Part shown: in pieces, positions 9,987-19,525 of the stretch
Layout of the letters: every line of letters starts with the position of its first letter
Numbering within the stretch: the first letter of the stretch is position 1
Assembly: GCA_005800655.1 (NCBI GenBank)
Contig: SYEV01000038.1
Location: forward strand, 1-56,529
Origin: Bacteroidota bacterium
GTDB taxonomy: Bacteria; Bacteroidota; Bacteroidia; Chitinophagales; Chitinophagaceae
Length of the DNA stretch: 56,529 nucleotides
Direction of reading: 5' to 3'
Program-made: the position numbers and the translations under genes
The notes under the pieces: model-generated
Seen by the model: the letters and a program-made list of their open reading frames with translations, nothing else
Told to the model about the DNA's origin: nothing
Databases searched by the model: none

Positions 9987-11042
9987 ATGGCAAAATTAAA
10001 TTTCGGAGGTACCGAGGAAAATGTAGTCACCCGTGACGAATTCCCGTTAGCAAAAGCACAGGAAGTTTTAAAAAATGAAACTATCGCCGTGATTGGATAT
10101 GGAGTGCAAGGTCCAGGACAAGCATTAAACCAAAAAGAAAATGGTGTAAATGTAATTATCGGACAAAGAAAAAATTCAAAAAGTTGGGATAAGGCAGTAA
10201 AAGATGGTTTTGTACCAGGTACTACTTTATTTGAAATAGAAGAGGCTTTAGAAAAAGGAACTATTATTTGTTATTTATTAAGTGACGCTGCGCAAATCGC
10301 AATGTGGCCAACAGTAAAAAAACATTTAACCCCAGGAAAAGCATTGTATTTTTCTCATGGTTTTGGTATCACTTTTAATGAGCAAACAGGTATTGTACCT
10401 CCAGCCGATGTGGATGTATTTTTAGTTGCCCCTAAAGGATCAGGAACTTCTTTAAGAAGAATGTTTTTACAAGGACGTGGCTTAAATAGTAGTTATGCCA
10501 TCTTCCAAGATGCTACCGGAAAGGCTTGGGACAGAGTTATTGCCTTGGGTATCGCTATTGGATCAGGTTATTTATTTGAAACAGATTTCAAAAAAGAGGT
10601 TTTTTCTGATTTAACTGGGGAGCGAGGTACATTAATGGGCGCAATTCAAGGTATCTTTGCAGCGCAATATGAAGTGTTGCGTAAAAACGGACACAGCCCT
10701 TCAGAAGCGTTTAATGAAACTGTGGAGGAATTAACACAATCATTAATGCCATTGGTTGCTGAAAATGGAATGGATTGGATGTATGCAAACTGTTCAACTA
10801 CTGCACAAAGAGGTGCATTGGATTGGTGGAAAAAATTCCGTGATGCTACATTACCTGTTTTTAGTGACTTATATAAAAGTGTTGCTACTGGCGTTGAGTC
10901 GGCACGCTCCATTGATTTAAACAGTAAGCCTGATTACCGTGAAAAATTAGAAGTGGAATTAGCTGAATTACACAATAGTGAAATGTGGCAAGCGGGACGA
11001 ACTGTAAGAAGTTTAAGACCAGAAAATCAACCAGGCAAATAA
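9987..11042 (+). CDS. ilvC: Ketol-acid reductoisomerase
   Basis: NADPH-dependent isomerisation and reduction of acetolactate or acetohydroxybutyrate. The Rossmann motif AVIGYGVQGPGQA is near residue 32 and is followed by the cofactor-specificity loop GQRKNSKSW, whose basic and serine residues suit NADPH. The knotted C-terminal domain carries the Mg-binding DLTGERGTLMGA and the later NETVEELTQS / CSTTAQRGALDW. At 351 aa it belongs by length with the short class I enzymes. A 72-bp AT-rich gap separates it from ilvN, and a strong hairpin follows it. Confidence 0.96.
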   Translation: MAKLNFGGTEENVVTRDEFPLAKAQEVLKNETIAVIGYGVQGPGQALNQKENGVNVIIGQRKNSKSWDKAVKDGFVPGTTLFEIEEALEKGTIICYLLSDAAQIAMWPTVKKHLTPGKALYFSHGFGITFNEQTGIVPPADVDVFLVAPKGSGTSLRRMFLQGRGLNSSYAIFQDATGKAWDRVIALGIAIGSGYLFETDFKKEVFSDLTGERGTLMGAIQGIFAAQYEVLRKNGHSPSEAFNETVEELTQSLMPLVAENGMDWMYANCSTTAQRGALDWWKKFRDATLPVFSDLYKSVATGVESARSIDLNSKPDYREKLEVELAELHNSEMWQAGRTVRSLRPENQPGK

Positions 11043-11067
11043 GGTTGGTTAAACGATAGATGATGAT

Positions 11068-11106
11068 AAATTGGGTAGCACAATAATAAAAAGCGCTACT
11101 CAATTT
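11068..11106 (+). terminator. 12-bp stem-loop between ilvC and ilvA
   Basis: AAATTGGGTAGC (11068-11079) pairs with GCTACTCAATTT (11095-11106) over all 12 positions with one G-T wobble and a 15-nt loop. It is followed by ATTTG, so the U-run is poor. It begins 26 nt after the ilvC stop. It may terminate part of the transcription or stabilise the 3' end of the ilv message ahead of ilvA. Confidence 0.55.
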
Positions 11107-11120
11107 ATTTGAATCAAATA

Positions 11121-11138
11121 ATTCATCGAAGGATGAAT
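11121..11138 (+). promoter_or_regulatory. Perfect 7-bp stem-loop just before ilvA
   Basis: ATTCATC, tetraloop GAAG, then GATGAAT: a perfect 7-bp stem ending 17 nt before the ilvA ATG. As RNA it would sit just upstream of the AAAGGGA ribosome site; as DNA it is a possible operator. Confidence 0.4.
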
Positions 11139-11155
11139 CATATTAAAGGGAAAAT

Positions 11156-12430
11156 ATGAGTGAAGCAAAGAATATAAATAAACCTGTACTGGATATTGCC
11201 GGAGCAGCAGAACGATTAAAGTCGGTCGTAACACATACGCCACTTCAGTTTAATGCCAACTTATCTCGCAAATATCAGTGCAATGTATATTTAAAGAGAG
11301 AGGATTTACAAATTGTACGCTCTTATAAATTAAGAGGTGCATATAATATGATGCATCAACTATCACCTGAGCTATTGGCAAAGGGTGTAGTTTGTGCGAG
11401 TGCGGGTAACCATGCACAGGGCTTTGCATATAGTTGTAAAAAACTAGGCGTTAAGGGTGTGGTATTTATGCCCATCCCTTCTCCGCAACAAAAAGTAAAC
11501 CAAACAAAAATGTTTGGTGATGAGTTTGTCGAAGTGGTTTTAGTGGGAGATACTTTTGATGATACTGCTATTGCAGCAAAAGCGTATACCATTGAACATG
11601 GTATGACATTCATTCCTCCCTTTGATCATCCAGCAATTATATCAGGACAAGCAACCGTAGGTGTTGAAATTTTAGATGATATAAAAACATTAACTCCTGA
11701 TCCCATTGATTACATTTTTTTACCCGTGGGTGGTGGCGGACTAAGTGCAGGCGTCGGCACTTATTTTAAACAAAAGTCACCGAACACAAAAGTGATTGGC
11801 TTGGAACCAGAAGGTGCACCAAGTATGTTTTGGGCTTTGAAATCAGGCGAGCCTGTTGAATTAGAAAACATTGACAAATTTGTAGATGGCGCTTCGGTGA
11901 AAAGAGTGGGAGATATTACTTTTTCATTTTGTAAAGATGCACTAGATGATATGCATTTGGTACCAGAAGGAAAAATTTGTACCACTATTTTGCAAATGTA
12001 TAATGAGGAAGCGATGGTGGTTGAGCCAGCGGGTGCCATGTCCATAGCAGCTTTGGATGATTACGCGGAGCAAATAAAAGGTAAAACTATTGTATGTATT
12101 GTAAGCGGTGGTAATAATGATATTGCACGCATGCAAGAAATTAAAGAAAGGTCTTTATTGTATGAAGGCTTAAAATATTATTTCTTAATTCGATTTGCCC
12201 AACGTCCAGGGTCCTTAAAGGAATTTGTAAATAAAGTATTAGGACCTTATGATGATATCACGAGGTTTGAATATGTACAAAAGCACAATAAGGAAGCTGG
12301 TCCAGCATTGGTGGGTTTGGAATTAAGATCTAAAAAAGATCATGAAACACTCATAAACAATATGAAAAAGTATCAGATCAATTACAATGAAATAAACAAA
12401 GACGATAATATTTATGGCTACTTAATATAG
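11156..12430 (+). CDS. ilvA: Threonine dehydratase (biosynthetic type, single C-terminal regulatory domain)
   Basis: PLP enzyme that deaminates threonine to 2-oxobutanoate, the entry to isoleucine synthesis. The PLP lysine is Lys58 in VRSYKLRGA, followed by ASAGNHAQGFA and the glycine loop PVGGGGLSAG. Residues about 340-424 form one ACT-like regulatory domain (FAQRPGSLKEFV), matching the shorter 410-425-aa form rather than the 510-aa double-ACT form. A good ribosome site (AAAGGGA) precedes the ATG. It lies between the ilv and thr genes and so links threonine output to the ilv steps. No citramalate pathway gene is visible, so this is the likely 2-oxobutanoate source. Confidence 0.95.
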   Translation: MSEAKNINKPVLDIAGAAERLKSVVTHTPLQFNANLSRKYQCNVYLKREDLQIVRSYKLRGAYNMMHQLSPELLAKGVVCASAGNHAQGFAYSCKKLGVKGVVFMPIPSPQQKVNQTKMFGDEFVEVVLVGDTFDDTAIAAKAYTIEHGMTFIPPFDHPAIISGQATVGVEILDDIKTLTPDPIDYIFLPVGGGGLSAGVGTYFKQKSPNTKVIGLEPEGAPSMFWALKSGEPVELENIDKFVDGASVKRVGDITFSFCKDALDDMHLVPEGKICTTILQMYNEEAMVVEPAGAMSIAALDDYAEQIKGKTIVCIVSGGNNDIARMQEIKERSLLYEGLKYYFLIRFAQRPGSLKEFVNKVLGPYDDITRFEYVQKHNKEAGPALVGLELRSKKDHETLINNMKKYQINYNEINKDDNIYGYLI

Positions 12431-12465
12431 GGCAGCATAAAATAGGATCAAAAAAAAATAGGGAT

Positions 12466-14931
12466 ATGCAGGTTTTAAAATTTGGCGGGAGTTCGGTAGG
12501 AAGCGAAAAAGCGATAGGGAGCGTGGTTGAAATTGTAGCACAAAGTTTACAAAACAAACCATGTATTGTTGTGGTATCTGCAATGCAAGGGGTTACGGAT
12601 CAACTATTAATGTTAGCACAAACTGCAGCGCAAGGAAATGAGGCCTATAAAACGATTATTGAAAATATTGAGCAAAAGCATTTGGATATTGTTCGCACAT
12701 TATTACCGATACAACAACAAAGTGCTACTTTAAGTATTGTCAAACAATTAATCAACGAGATAGAAGCAAATTGCGAAGGCTTATTCATGTTAAAGGAGTT
12801 ATCGCCGCGCATGAAGGATAAAATTGTTTGTTATGGCGAGTTATTGTCTTCAAAAATTATTGCAGCTACATTTGCAGCTAAAGGAATTAACCAACAATGG
12901 GTGGATGCACGTGAATTAATTAAAACAGATTCTAATTTTTTAAATGCAGTGGTTGACAAGGAATTAACCTATAAAACAATTCAGGATTATTTTAAAAATC
13001 CTGCCAATGCATTTGACTTATATATTGCACCCGGATTTATTTCCTCCGATAAGGAAGGCAACACCACTACATTAGGCAGGGGCGGATCCGATTATACAGG
13101 CGCCATATTTGCTGCAGCATTAGATGCTGAGCGTCTAGAAATTTGGACGGATGTAAGTGGTATGATGACTGCGGATCCAAGGATTGTGCAGAATGCAAAA
13201 GAAATTCCACAAATATCTTATCAGGAAGCGATGGAGCTTTCGCATTTTGGTGCAAAAGTTATTTATCCGCCGACCATACAACCGGTTATGCATAAAAACA
13301 TACCGGTATTAATAAAAAATACTTTTGATGCAAATCATCCGGGAACAATCATTCAAAATGAGTCACCGAAGGATGACAATTTTATCCGTGGTATATCAAG
13401 CATACAAGATATTTGTTTGTTAAGCTTGGAAGGAAGTGGTATGGTAGGCATACCCGGATTTTCAAAAAGATTATTTGAGGCTTTGGCGAATAAGCAAATC
13501 AATATTATTTTAATTACGCAAAGTTCATCCGAACATTCAATATGTGTTGGGGTAAATATACAGGATGCGCATCAAGCTAAAATCGCTGTGGATGCTGAGT
13601 TTGAGAAAGAAATACAAATACAAAAAGTAGAACCCTTAATTATTGAAAAGGAAGTTTCGATATTGGCTTTAGTAGGGGAGCAAATGAAAAGTCACCCAGG
13701 GGTGAGTGGAAAAATGTTTAGTGTGTTGGGTCGCAATGGTATTAATGTACGTGCCATTGCACAAGGGTCTTCTGAAAAAAATATTACAGCGGTCATTGCA
13801 ACATCAGATGTTCGTAAAGCGATCAACGTATTGCATGAAGCATTTTTTGAAACCTCTTATAAGCAAGTGAATTTATATATCGCCGGTGTTGGAAATGTGG
13901 GCGGTAAATTAATAGATCAAATTAAGAAACAAGTAGGATATGTGCAGGAACAACTGCGTTTACAAATAAACATTGTAGGTATTGCCAATAGTAAACGACA
14001 AATCATTAATCAGGACGGCATTGATTTATCTAATTGGCGGGAACAGATGGTAGAAGCGCCTTTGGGCGATATCAATAAGTATGTTAACACTATTATTGAA
14101 AATAATTTACGTAATAGTGTGTTTGTGGATGTAACTGCACATGAACAAGTTGCTAACGCCTATGCACAGTTATTAGGTAAGGCAGTGTCGGTGGTGGCAT
14201 GTAATAAAATAGCCTGCTCATCTCCGTATGATAATTACTTGAAATTAAAATCATTAGCGCGCGAGTACAATGCTTCGTTTTTATTTGAAACCAATGTGGG
14301 CGCTAGCTTACCTATTATTGGCACATTGAATAACTTAATCTTAAGTGGTGATTCTATTAATAAAATACAAGCCGTATTATCGGGCACATTGAATTTTGTG
14401 TTTAATCAATATGATGGAACAGTGCCATTTGCACAAGTAGTGCGTCAGGCACAAGCCGAAGGATATACCGAACCAGATCCAAGAATGGACTTGGGCGGAA
14501 CAGATGTTATGCGTAAAATAATGATTTTGGCAAGAGAGGCGGGCAATAAAATTGAGATGTCAGATATTGAGAATGAAGGATTTTTACCTGCAACATATTT
14601 TGATGGATCGGTGGAAGATTTCTATAAAGAAATGGAAAAGCAAGAGGCTCATTTTAAAAAGATATATGATGCAGCGGCTGCAAAAAATTGTAAATTAAAA
14701 TTTGTGGCTAATTTTGAAAATGATGCGAATGGAAAAGGGGTTGCCAAAGTTGGATTACAACATATTGAACCTAGCTCCGATTTTTATCATTTGTATGGCA
14801 AGGATAATTTGGTCTTGTTTTATTCAGGCCGTTATCCTGAATTACCACTAGTGGTAAAGGGTGCGGGTGCTGGAGCTGACGTTACAGCATCGGGTGTGTT
14901 TGCAGATATTATCAGAGCTGCAAGAGTTTAA
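12466..14931 (+). CDS. thrA: Bifunctional aspartokinase / homoserine dehydrogenase
   Basis: Fusion of the first and third steps from aspartate to homoserine. The N-terminal aspartokinase has VLKFGGSSVGS at residue 3 onward and TLGRGGSDYTGA near residue 205. Two ACT-type segments occupy roughly residues 310-450. The homoserine dehydrogenase part starts near residue 465 with IAGVGNVGG and holds LSGTLNFVFNQY and EGYTEPDPRMDLGGTDV. At 821 aa it matches other ThrA/MetL-type fusions. The intermediate enzyme, aspartate-semialdehyde dehydrogenase (asd), is not in the window. The gene is 35 nt after ilvA and 10 nt before thrB. Confidence 0.96.
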   Translation: MQVLKFGGSSVGSEKAIGSVVEIVAQSLQNKPCIVVVSAMQGVTDQLLMLAQTAAQGNEAYKTIIENIEQKHLDIVRTLLPIQQQSATLSIVKQLINEIEANCEGLFMLKELSPRMKDKIVCYGELLSSKIIAATFAAKGINQQWVDARELIKTDSNFLNAVVDKELTYKTIQDYFKNPANAFDLYIAPGFISSDKEGNTTTLGRGGSDYTGAIFAAALDAERLEIWTDVSGMMTADPRIVQNAKEIPQISYQEAMELSHFGAKVIYPPTIQPVMHKNIPVLIKNTFDANHPGTIIQNESPKDDNFIRGISSIQDICLLSLEGSGMVGIPGFSKRLFEALANKQINIILITQSSSEHSICVGVNIQDAHQAKIAVDAEFEKEIQIQKVEPLIIEKEVSILALVGEQMKSHPGVSGKMFSVLGRNGINVRAIAQGSSEKNITAVIATSDVRKAINVLHEAFFETSYKQVNLYIAGVGNVGGKLIDQIKKQVGYVQEQLRLQINIVGIANSKRQIINQDGIDLSNWREQMVEAPLGDINKYVNTIIENNLRNSVFVDVTAHEQVANAYAQLLGKAVSVVACNKIACSSPYDNYLKLKSLAREYNASFLFETNVGASLPIIGTLNNLILSGDSINKIQAVLSGTLNFVFNQYDGTVPFAQVVRQAQAEGYTEPDPRMDLGGTDVMRKIMILAREAGNKIEMSDIENEGFLPATYFDGSVEDFYKEMEKQEAHFKKIYDAAAAKNCKLKFVANFENDANGKGVAKVGLQHIEPSSDFYHLYGKDNLVLFYSGRYPELPLVVKGAGAGADVTASGVFADIIRAARV

Positions 14932-14941
14932 AATATTTATT

Positions 14942-15898
14942 ATGGTTCCAAGTAATCAATGGATTAAAATAAAAGCCCCTGCCACCGTAGCAAATATGGT
15001 GTGTGGATTTGATATATTGGGCTTTGCCGTGAACGATCCCTATGATGAAATGGAAATGAGATGGGTTGCGCGTACTGAGCAGGAACCAAGTATAGTTATT
15101 ATTAATTTGGATGAATATAACTTACCTACTGAACCAGAAAAAAATGTAGCGGGCGCTGCGTTACTCGCTTTGTTGGAAGAGTATGATAAAACAAATATTA
15201 AGTTTGAAGTAAAAATTAATAAGCGCATCAAACCCGGAAGTGGTGTGGGTTCAAGTGCGGCAAGCTCGGCAGGTGCAGTAGTTGGGGCAAATTATTTATT
15301 AGGAAATATATTTTCCAAGGATGATTTAGTACGTTTTGCCATGAATGGTGAAAAAGTGGCATCCGGTGTAAAGCATGCGGATAATATCGCTCCATGTATT
15401 TTTGGAGGCGTTACGTTAGTGCGGTCCATCTTCCCATTAGAAATAGTTACCTTACCCTCACCTGAATTATTTGTAACTATTGTGCATCCACAAATTGAAG
15501 TTCGTACCGCTGATGCACGAAGTATATTAAGACAAAAGGTATTATTAAAAGATGCTATTAAACAATGGGGCAATATAGCTGGACTAGTGGCAGGGTTAAT
15601 GAAATCAGATTATGATTTAATCGGAAGGTCATTGGAGGATGTGATTATTGAACCCGTGAGATCTATACTAATCCCCGGTTTTGATGCATTAAAATTATCC
15701 TGTAAACAAGCAGGGGCATTAGGTGGTGGTATTTCAGGTTCTGGTCCTTCTATATTTATGTTAAGCAAGACTGATGAAATTGCCAAAGCGGTTGAAAAGG
15801 AAATGCATGAATTGTATGCGGGAATGAATTTACCACATCACACTTATGTAACTACCATCAATCAAAAAGGCGTAGAAATTTTAGCTGATTTTATTTAA
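14942..15898 (+). CDS. thrB: Homoserine kinase
   Basis: GHMP-family kinase that phosphorylates homoserine for threonine synthase. The ATP-binding glycine/serine loop PGSGVGSSAASSAGA is near residue 100, and GGGISGSGPS is the C-terminal motif. From ATG 14942 the protein has 318 aa and begins MVPSNQWIKIKAPATVANM, the normal N-terminus for the family. An earlier in-frame ATG at 14861 would overlap thrA by 71 bp and adds a non-homologous leader, so it was not chosen. Spacing from the thrA stop is 10 nt, implying co-translation. Confidence 0.94.
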   Translation: MVPSNQWIKIKAPATVANMVCGFDILGFAVNDPYDEMEMRWVARTEQEPSIVIINLDEYNLPTEPEKNVAGAALLALLEEYDKTNIKFEVKINKRIKPGSGVGSSAASSAGAVVGANYLLGNIFSKDDLVRFAMNGEKVASGVKHADNIAPCIFGGVTLVRSIFPLEIVTLPSPELFVTIVHPQIEVRTADARSILRQKVLLKDAIKQWGNIAGLVAGLMKSDYDLIGRSLEDVIIEPVRSILIPGFDALKLSCKQAGALGGGISGSGPSIFMLSKTDEIAKAVEKEMHELYAGMNLPHHTYVTTINQKGVEILADFI

Positions 15899-16105
15899 CA
15901 CCGGGACTTAAACTTATTGGATGCTATATATGTTTATTGATTTTTTAGATTTTAATTATAACTAAATGTGGGGTTGCTAGAACTCAATGGTAGTAAGGAT
16001 CATATAGTCTAACATTTTACTTTAAACTAAAAACATAATAAATAGCAATTTCAATTCGAAATAAAACTAAATTAAAATCAACTGAAAATATAAATAGTAG
16101 TCTAA

Positions 16106-17521
16106 ATGCAGTATTATAGTTTACAAAAACAATCACTCAATGTTGATTTCAGAGCCGCGGCTATTACAGGGCAGGCGCCTGATAAGGGATTGTATTTTCC
16201 AATAGAGATACCAAAATATACTGCAGCACAAATTGAGAATTTTAAAACATTAGATAAAGCAAGTTTGGCTTTTGAGGTAATGCGCCCTTATGTAGGCGGT
16301 ACCATTGATGATGCTACTTTAAAAAATATTTGCGCCGAAACCATCAATTTCGATTTTCCATTAGTTCCTATCACCGATACCATTTCTTCTCTTGAATTAT
16401 TTCATGGCCCCACACTTGCATTTAAGGATGTGGGCGCGCGATTCATGAGTAGGTGCTTGGGTTATTTTTCTAAACAAGCGCGCGCAGAAAATGCTGCAGC
16501 GGATGATCACAAATCTCAAGAAGATAAAAAACAAGGTGAAAAACCAAGCACTGTACTAGTCGCAACAAGTGGAGATACTGGAGGGGCAGTGGCCAATGGG
16601 TTTTTAGGGGTGGCGGGGGTAGATGTTATTATATTATATCCCAAAGGGAAGGTGAGTCCTATTCAGGAATTACAATTGACCACCTTGGGGCAAAATATTA
16701 CGGCTTTGGAAGTGGATGGAAGTTTTGATGATTGTCAAGCAATCGTGAAAGAAGCATTTATGGACGGGGAATTAAATGCAGCCTATAATTTAACCTCTGC
16801 TAATTCAATTAATGTAGCTAGATGGTTACCGCAGCAATTATATTATTTTTTCGCATGGCAACAATGGGTAGCAAAATATCAGGATGCGGATGGTAACTAT
16901 CCGCCAATGCATATTGTAGTACCGAGTGGTAATTTTGGAAATATATGCGCAGGCATGATTGCAAAGGCGAGTGGTTTACCCTTGGGACATTTTGTTGCGG
17001 CATGTAACGCAAATGATGTGGTCACAAGATACATGGCTACTGAAAAATATGAAGTAAAGCCTTCTGTTGTGACTATATCTAATGCCATGGATGTAGGCAA
17101 TCCTAGCAATTTTGTTCGTATCCTAGAAATGATGCAAAACAATTTTACTACATTAAGTAATGCATTGACTAGTTATAGCATTACAGACGCTGATACCAAA
17201 GCAACCATTGCACGCGTATATAAGACCAATAATTATATTCTGGATCCGCATGGAGCAGTTGCATTTATTGCGGCTGAACAATTTTTATCGGAACAACAAG
17301 TAAACAATAAAACGATTAGTACCACTGAAGACACTTTCAACGCAGGTGCCATTATATTAGAAACAGCACATCCAGTGAAATTCCCTGAAGTGGTGGAAGA
17401 AGCAATAGGAAAAGCCTTATCCATCCCAGCATCTGTTCAAAATTTATTTGAAAAGGAAAAAGTATCAATACCCTTAGCGCCTAATTATACTGCATTTAAA
17501 AATTGGATGCTTAATAAATAA
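16106..17521 (+). CDS. thrC: Threonine synthase
   Basis: PLP enzyme converting O-phosphohomoserine to threonine. Lys107 in GPTLAFKDVGARF is the PLP lysine, VATSGDTGGAVANGF binds phosphate, and SANSINVARWLPQQ and PSGNFGN are family blocks. The length of 471 aa fits the bacterial class. A charged stretch at about residues 124-147 (ARAENAAADDHKSQEDKK and neighbours) lies between two conserved blocks and looks like a lineage-specific surface loop. A 207-bp AT-rich gap from thrB suggests its own promoter or internal control, but none stands out. Confidence 0.95.
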   Translation: MQYYSLQKQSLNVDFRAAAITGQAPDKGLYFPIEIPKYTAAQIENFKTLDKASLAFEVMRPYVGGTIDDATLKNICAETINFDFPLVPITDTISSLELFHGPTLAFKDVGARFMSRCLGYFSKQARAENAAADDHKSQEDKKQGEKPSTVLVATSGDTGGAVANGFLGVAGVDVIILYPKGKVSPIQELQLTTLGQNITALEVDGSFDDCQAIVKEAFMDGELNAAYNLTSANSINVARWLPQQLYYFFAWQQWVAKYQDADGNYPPMHIVVPSGNFGNICAGMIAKASGLPLGHFVAACNANDVVTRYMATEKYEVKPSVVTISNAMDVGNPSNFVRILEMMQNNFTTLSNALTSYSITDADTKATIARVYKTNNYILDPHGAVAFIAAEQFLSEQQVNNKTISTTEDTFNAGAIILETAHPVKFPEVVEEAIGKALSIPASVQNLFEKEKVSIPLAPNYTAFKNWMLNK

Positions 17522-17534
17522 TTTTCTATTGGAT

Positions 17535-17565
17535 AAAAAAGCCTCCCCGATAAATCGAGAAGGCT
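17535..17565 (-). terminator. Intrinsic terminator of the nitroreductase gene
   Basis: AGCCT...AGGCT outer arms with an inner CGAT/ATCG stem; on the minus strand the hairpin is followed by six Ts (As at 17535-17540). It lies 22 nt past the nitroreductase stop. The plus-strand side lacks a T-run, so it mainly serves the minus gene. Confidence 0.75.
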
Positions 17566-17587
17566 ATATAAAAAAGGTAAGTACTAA

Positions 17588-18217
17588 TTATTTTTTGATG
17601 ACTAATTTGTCATGCGTTCTTCGCACTTTTTTAGCATTTACTAAATAATCGTTTGCTGCGTCGCGGTAACCTAATGTTAAAGCAACTGCGCTATGCAATC
17701 CTAATTCTTTTAATCCTAAAACTGCATCAACTGCATCAGGTGCAAATCCTTCCATTGGTGTAGCGTCTACTTGTTCAGCAGCAGCTGCAACTAAACCAAA
17801 ACCTAATGCAAGATATGTTTGCTTATCTGCCCATACTCTTGCTTGTTCTGGCGTTAAGTTTTTTAATGAACCGTTGATATAACCTGCAAAATCATTTAAT
17901 GATTCAACTGGAACACCTCTTTGTTCAGCAATGTCTTGCATGTACTCCCCAACTTCTTTTTCAGTGATACTGTTCCATGCAGCAAAAACAATTACAGCTG
18001 AACCATCAACAACTTGAGATTGATTGTAAAAAGCAGGTTGTAATTTTTTTCTAGTCTCTTCATCTTCCACCACAATAATGGTGTAAGGCGTTAAACCAAA
18101 AGCACTTGGCGCCAAACGAGTTGCCTCGATAATGGTGTTTAATTTGTCCGCAGGAATCTTATTCCCGTTCATTTTTTTAACAGCATAACGCCATTCTAAA
18201 GCTTCTATTAATTTCAT
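17588..18217 (-). CDS. NAD(P)H-dependent nitroreductase-family oxidoreductase
   Basis: FMN-binding nitroreductase fold, 209 aa, probably a cytoplasmic homodimer. Typical features are the N-terminal ALEWRYAVKKMNG (the conserved R in RxxVRxF-like position), LAPSAFGLTPYTIIVVED, and near the C-terminus ATPMEGFAPDAVD with GYRDAANDYLVNAKKVRR. This is close to NfsB/YfkO-type enzymes that reduce nitro compounds, quinones or flavins; the true substrate cannot be told from sequence. It is monocistronic, convergent with thrC and divergent from the phosphatase-like gene. Confidence 0.88.
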   Translation of the reverse strand: MKLIEALEWRYAVKKMNGNKIPADKLNTIIEATRLAPSAFGLTPYTIIVVEDEETRKKLQPAFYNQSQVVDGSAVIVFAAWNSITEKEVGEYMQDIAEQRGVPVESLNDFAGYINGSLKNLTPEQARVWADKQTYLALGFGLVAAAAEQVDATPMEGFAPDAVDAVLGLKELGLHSAVALTLGYRDAANDYLVNAKKVRRTHDKLVIKK

Positions 18218-18368
18218 ATTTTGTTTGATTTCAATGTTTGAACATTAAAAGTAAGCTTTATATCTATTCCCACCAAATATCTTTATAATATCATCACATC
18301 CGAACCCATCAAACTTTCTTAATTTTAAGCTGATTAATTTCAACATATACATAGATAAAATAAATAAT

Positions 18369-19472
18369 ATGAAACGTTTCCCTTTAGTAATGATGATGCT
18401 GTGTTTTGCTGTAGTGCAATTAAATGCACAAAACAATAATACTACTGCAACAAAAGAAGCACCTAATTTTTTTATCATCACCACAGATGGTTTAAGATGG
18501 CAGGAACTTTTTAACGGTATGCAAGATGATATCGTAAATCAAAAAAAATTCCATCGTGGGGATAGTAATTATTTATTTAATAATTATGGTGGTGCAACTC
18601 CGGAAGTTCGTCGTGAAAAATTAATGCCGTTTTTTTGGAACACGATTGCTACACAAGGACAGATTTATGGCAACCGCAACAAAAATAATAAAGTGGATGT
18701 TGCTAATGACCAATGGTTTTCCTATCCAGGCTATAATGAAATATTAACGGGTTATTTTGATACAGCTATTCAAAGCAACGACTATCCACCTAATCCAAAT
18801 AGTAATTTGTTTGCTTATTTAAACAAGCAAGAACCCTATAAAAATAAAATTGCCGCCTTTGCTGCTTGGAATGCATTTGATCGCATCTTAAATGAGAAAG
18901 TATCTGGGTTTCCGGTGATTAATAGTAGTGAACCCATTTCATCAATATTAAAAGATGAAAAATCTATTTTAATTTCAAGTATGCTGCGTGATTCTTATCA
19001 ACCATGGCGCGAAACAGAATGTTTGGACGTATTTACTTATTATCAAGCAATGCATTATTTAAATACAAAAAAACCAAAAGCGATGTTTATTAGTTTTGGT
19101 GAAACAGATGAGTGGGCGCATTATGGTGCATACAATCATTATTTAGATGCTGCGCATAAAGTGGATGCGTGGATTAAAGAAATTTGGAATTGGGCTCAAG
19201 CAACCCTTGGCTATAAGGACAATACTTATATATTAGTTACAACCGATCATGGACGAGGCTTTGTTGATAAATGGACAAGTCATGGCGCAAAAGTACCAGG
19301 TGCGTCAAGTATTTGGTTTGCTTTATTAGGACCTGAAGTTAAAAAAATAGGACCCTTGGGTGAACAAACCAAGGACCAACAATTATTCCAAAAGCAATTA
19401 GCCGCCACCATTACCAAATTAATTGGCCAGCCCTTTAAAGCAGAACACCCTATTGGAGATCCTATATATTAA
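18369..19472 (+). CDS. Secreted alkaline-phosphatase-superfamily (sulfatase-like) protein
   Basis: 367 aa with a clear Sec signal peptide (MKRFPLVMMMLCFAVVQLNA, cleaved before Q). The mature part has the superfamily metal-site pattern: IITTDGLRWQELFNGMQ at the start, FGETDEWAHYG in the middle, and VTTDHGRG with a following SHGA near the C-terminus. This fits an alkaline phosphatase/phosphodiesterase-like metalloenzyme acting in the periplasm or on the surface. The substrate is unknown, and the shortness argues against a classical sulfatase; no C-x-P/A-x-R formylglycine motif was seen. It is a single gene with no obvious partner. Confidence 0.75.
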   Translation: MKRFPLVMMMLCFAVVQLNAQNNNTTATKEAPNFFIITTDGLRWQELFNGMQDDIVNQKKFHRGDSNYLFNNYGGATPEVRREKLMPFFWNTIATQGQIYGNRNKNNKVDVANDQWFSYPGYNEILTGYFDTAIQSNDYPPNPNSNLFAYLNKQEPYKNKIAAFAAWNAFDRILNEKVSGFPVINSSEPISSILKDEKSILISSMLRDSYQPWRETECLDVFTYYQAMHYLNTKKPKAMFISFGETDEWAHYGAYNHYLDAAHKVDAWIKEIWNWAQATLGYKDNTYILVTTDHGRGFVDKWTSHGAKVPGASSIWFALLGPEVKKIGPLGEQTKDQQLFQKQLAATITKLIGQPFKAEHPIGDPIY

Positions 19473-19525
19473 ATATGCAACTGATTTTATTGTAACTTTA
19501 CATTCAAATAGATGATTTTATATTA

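Noticed and set aside
14861-14941. Longer in-frame start for thrB
   Set aside because: It would overlap thrA by 71 bp and adds a leader unlike homoserine kinases; ATG 14942 gives the family N-terminus.
17535-17565. Hairpin as a bidirectional terminator for thrC
   Set aside because: The plus-strand side lacks a T-run; it is assigned only to the minus-strand nitroreductase.
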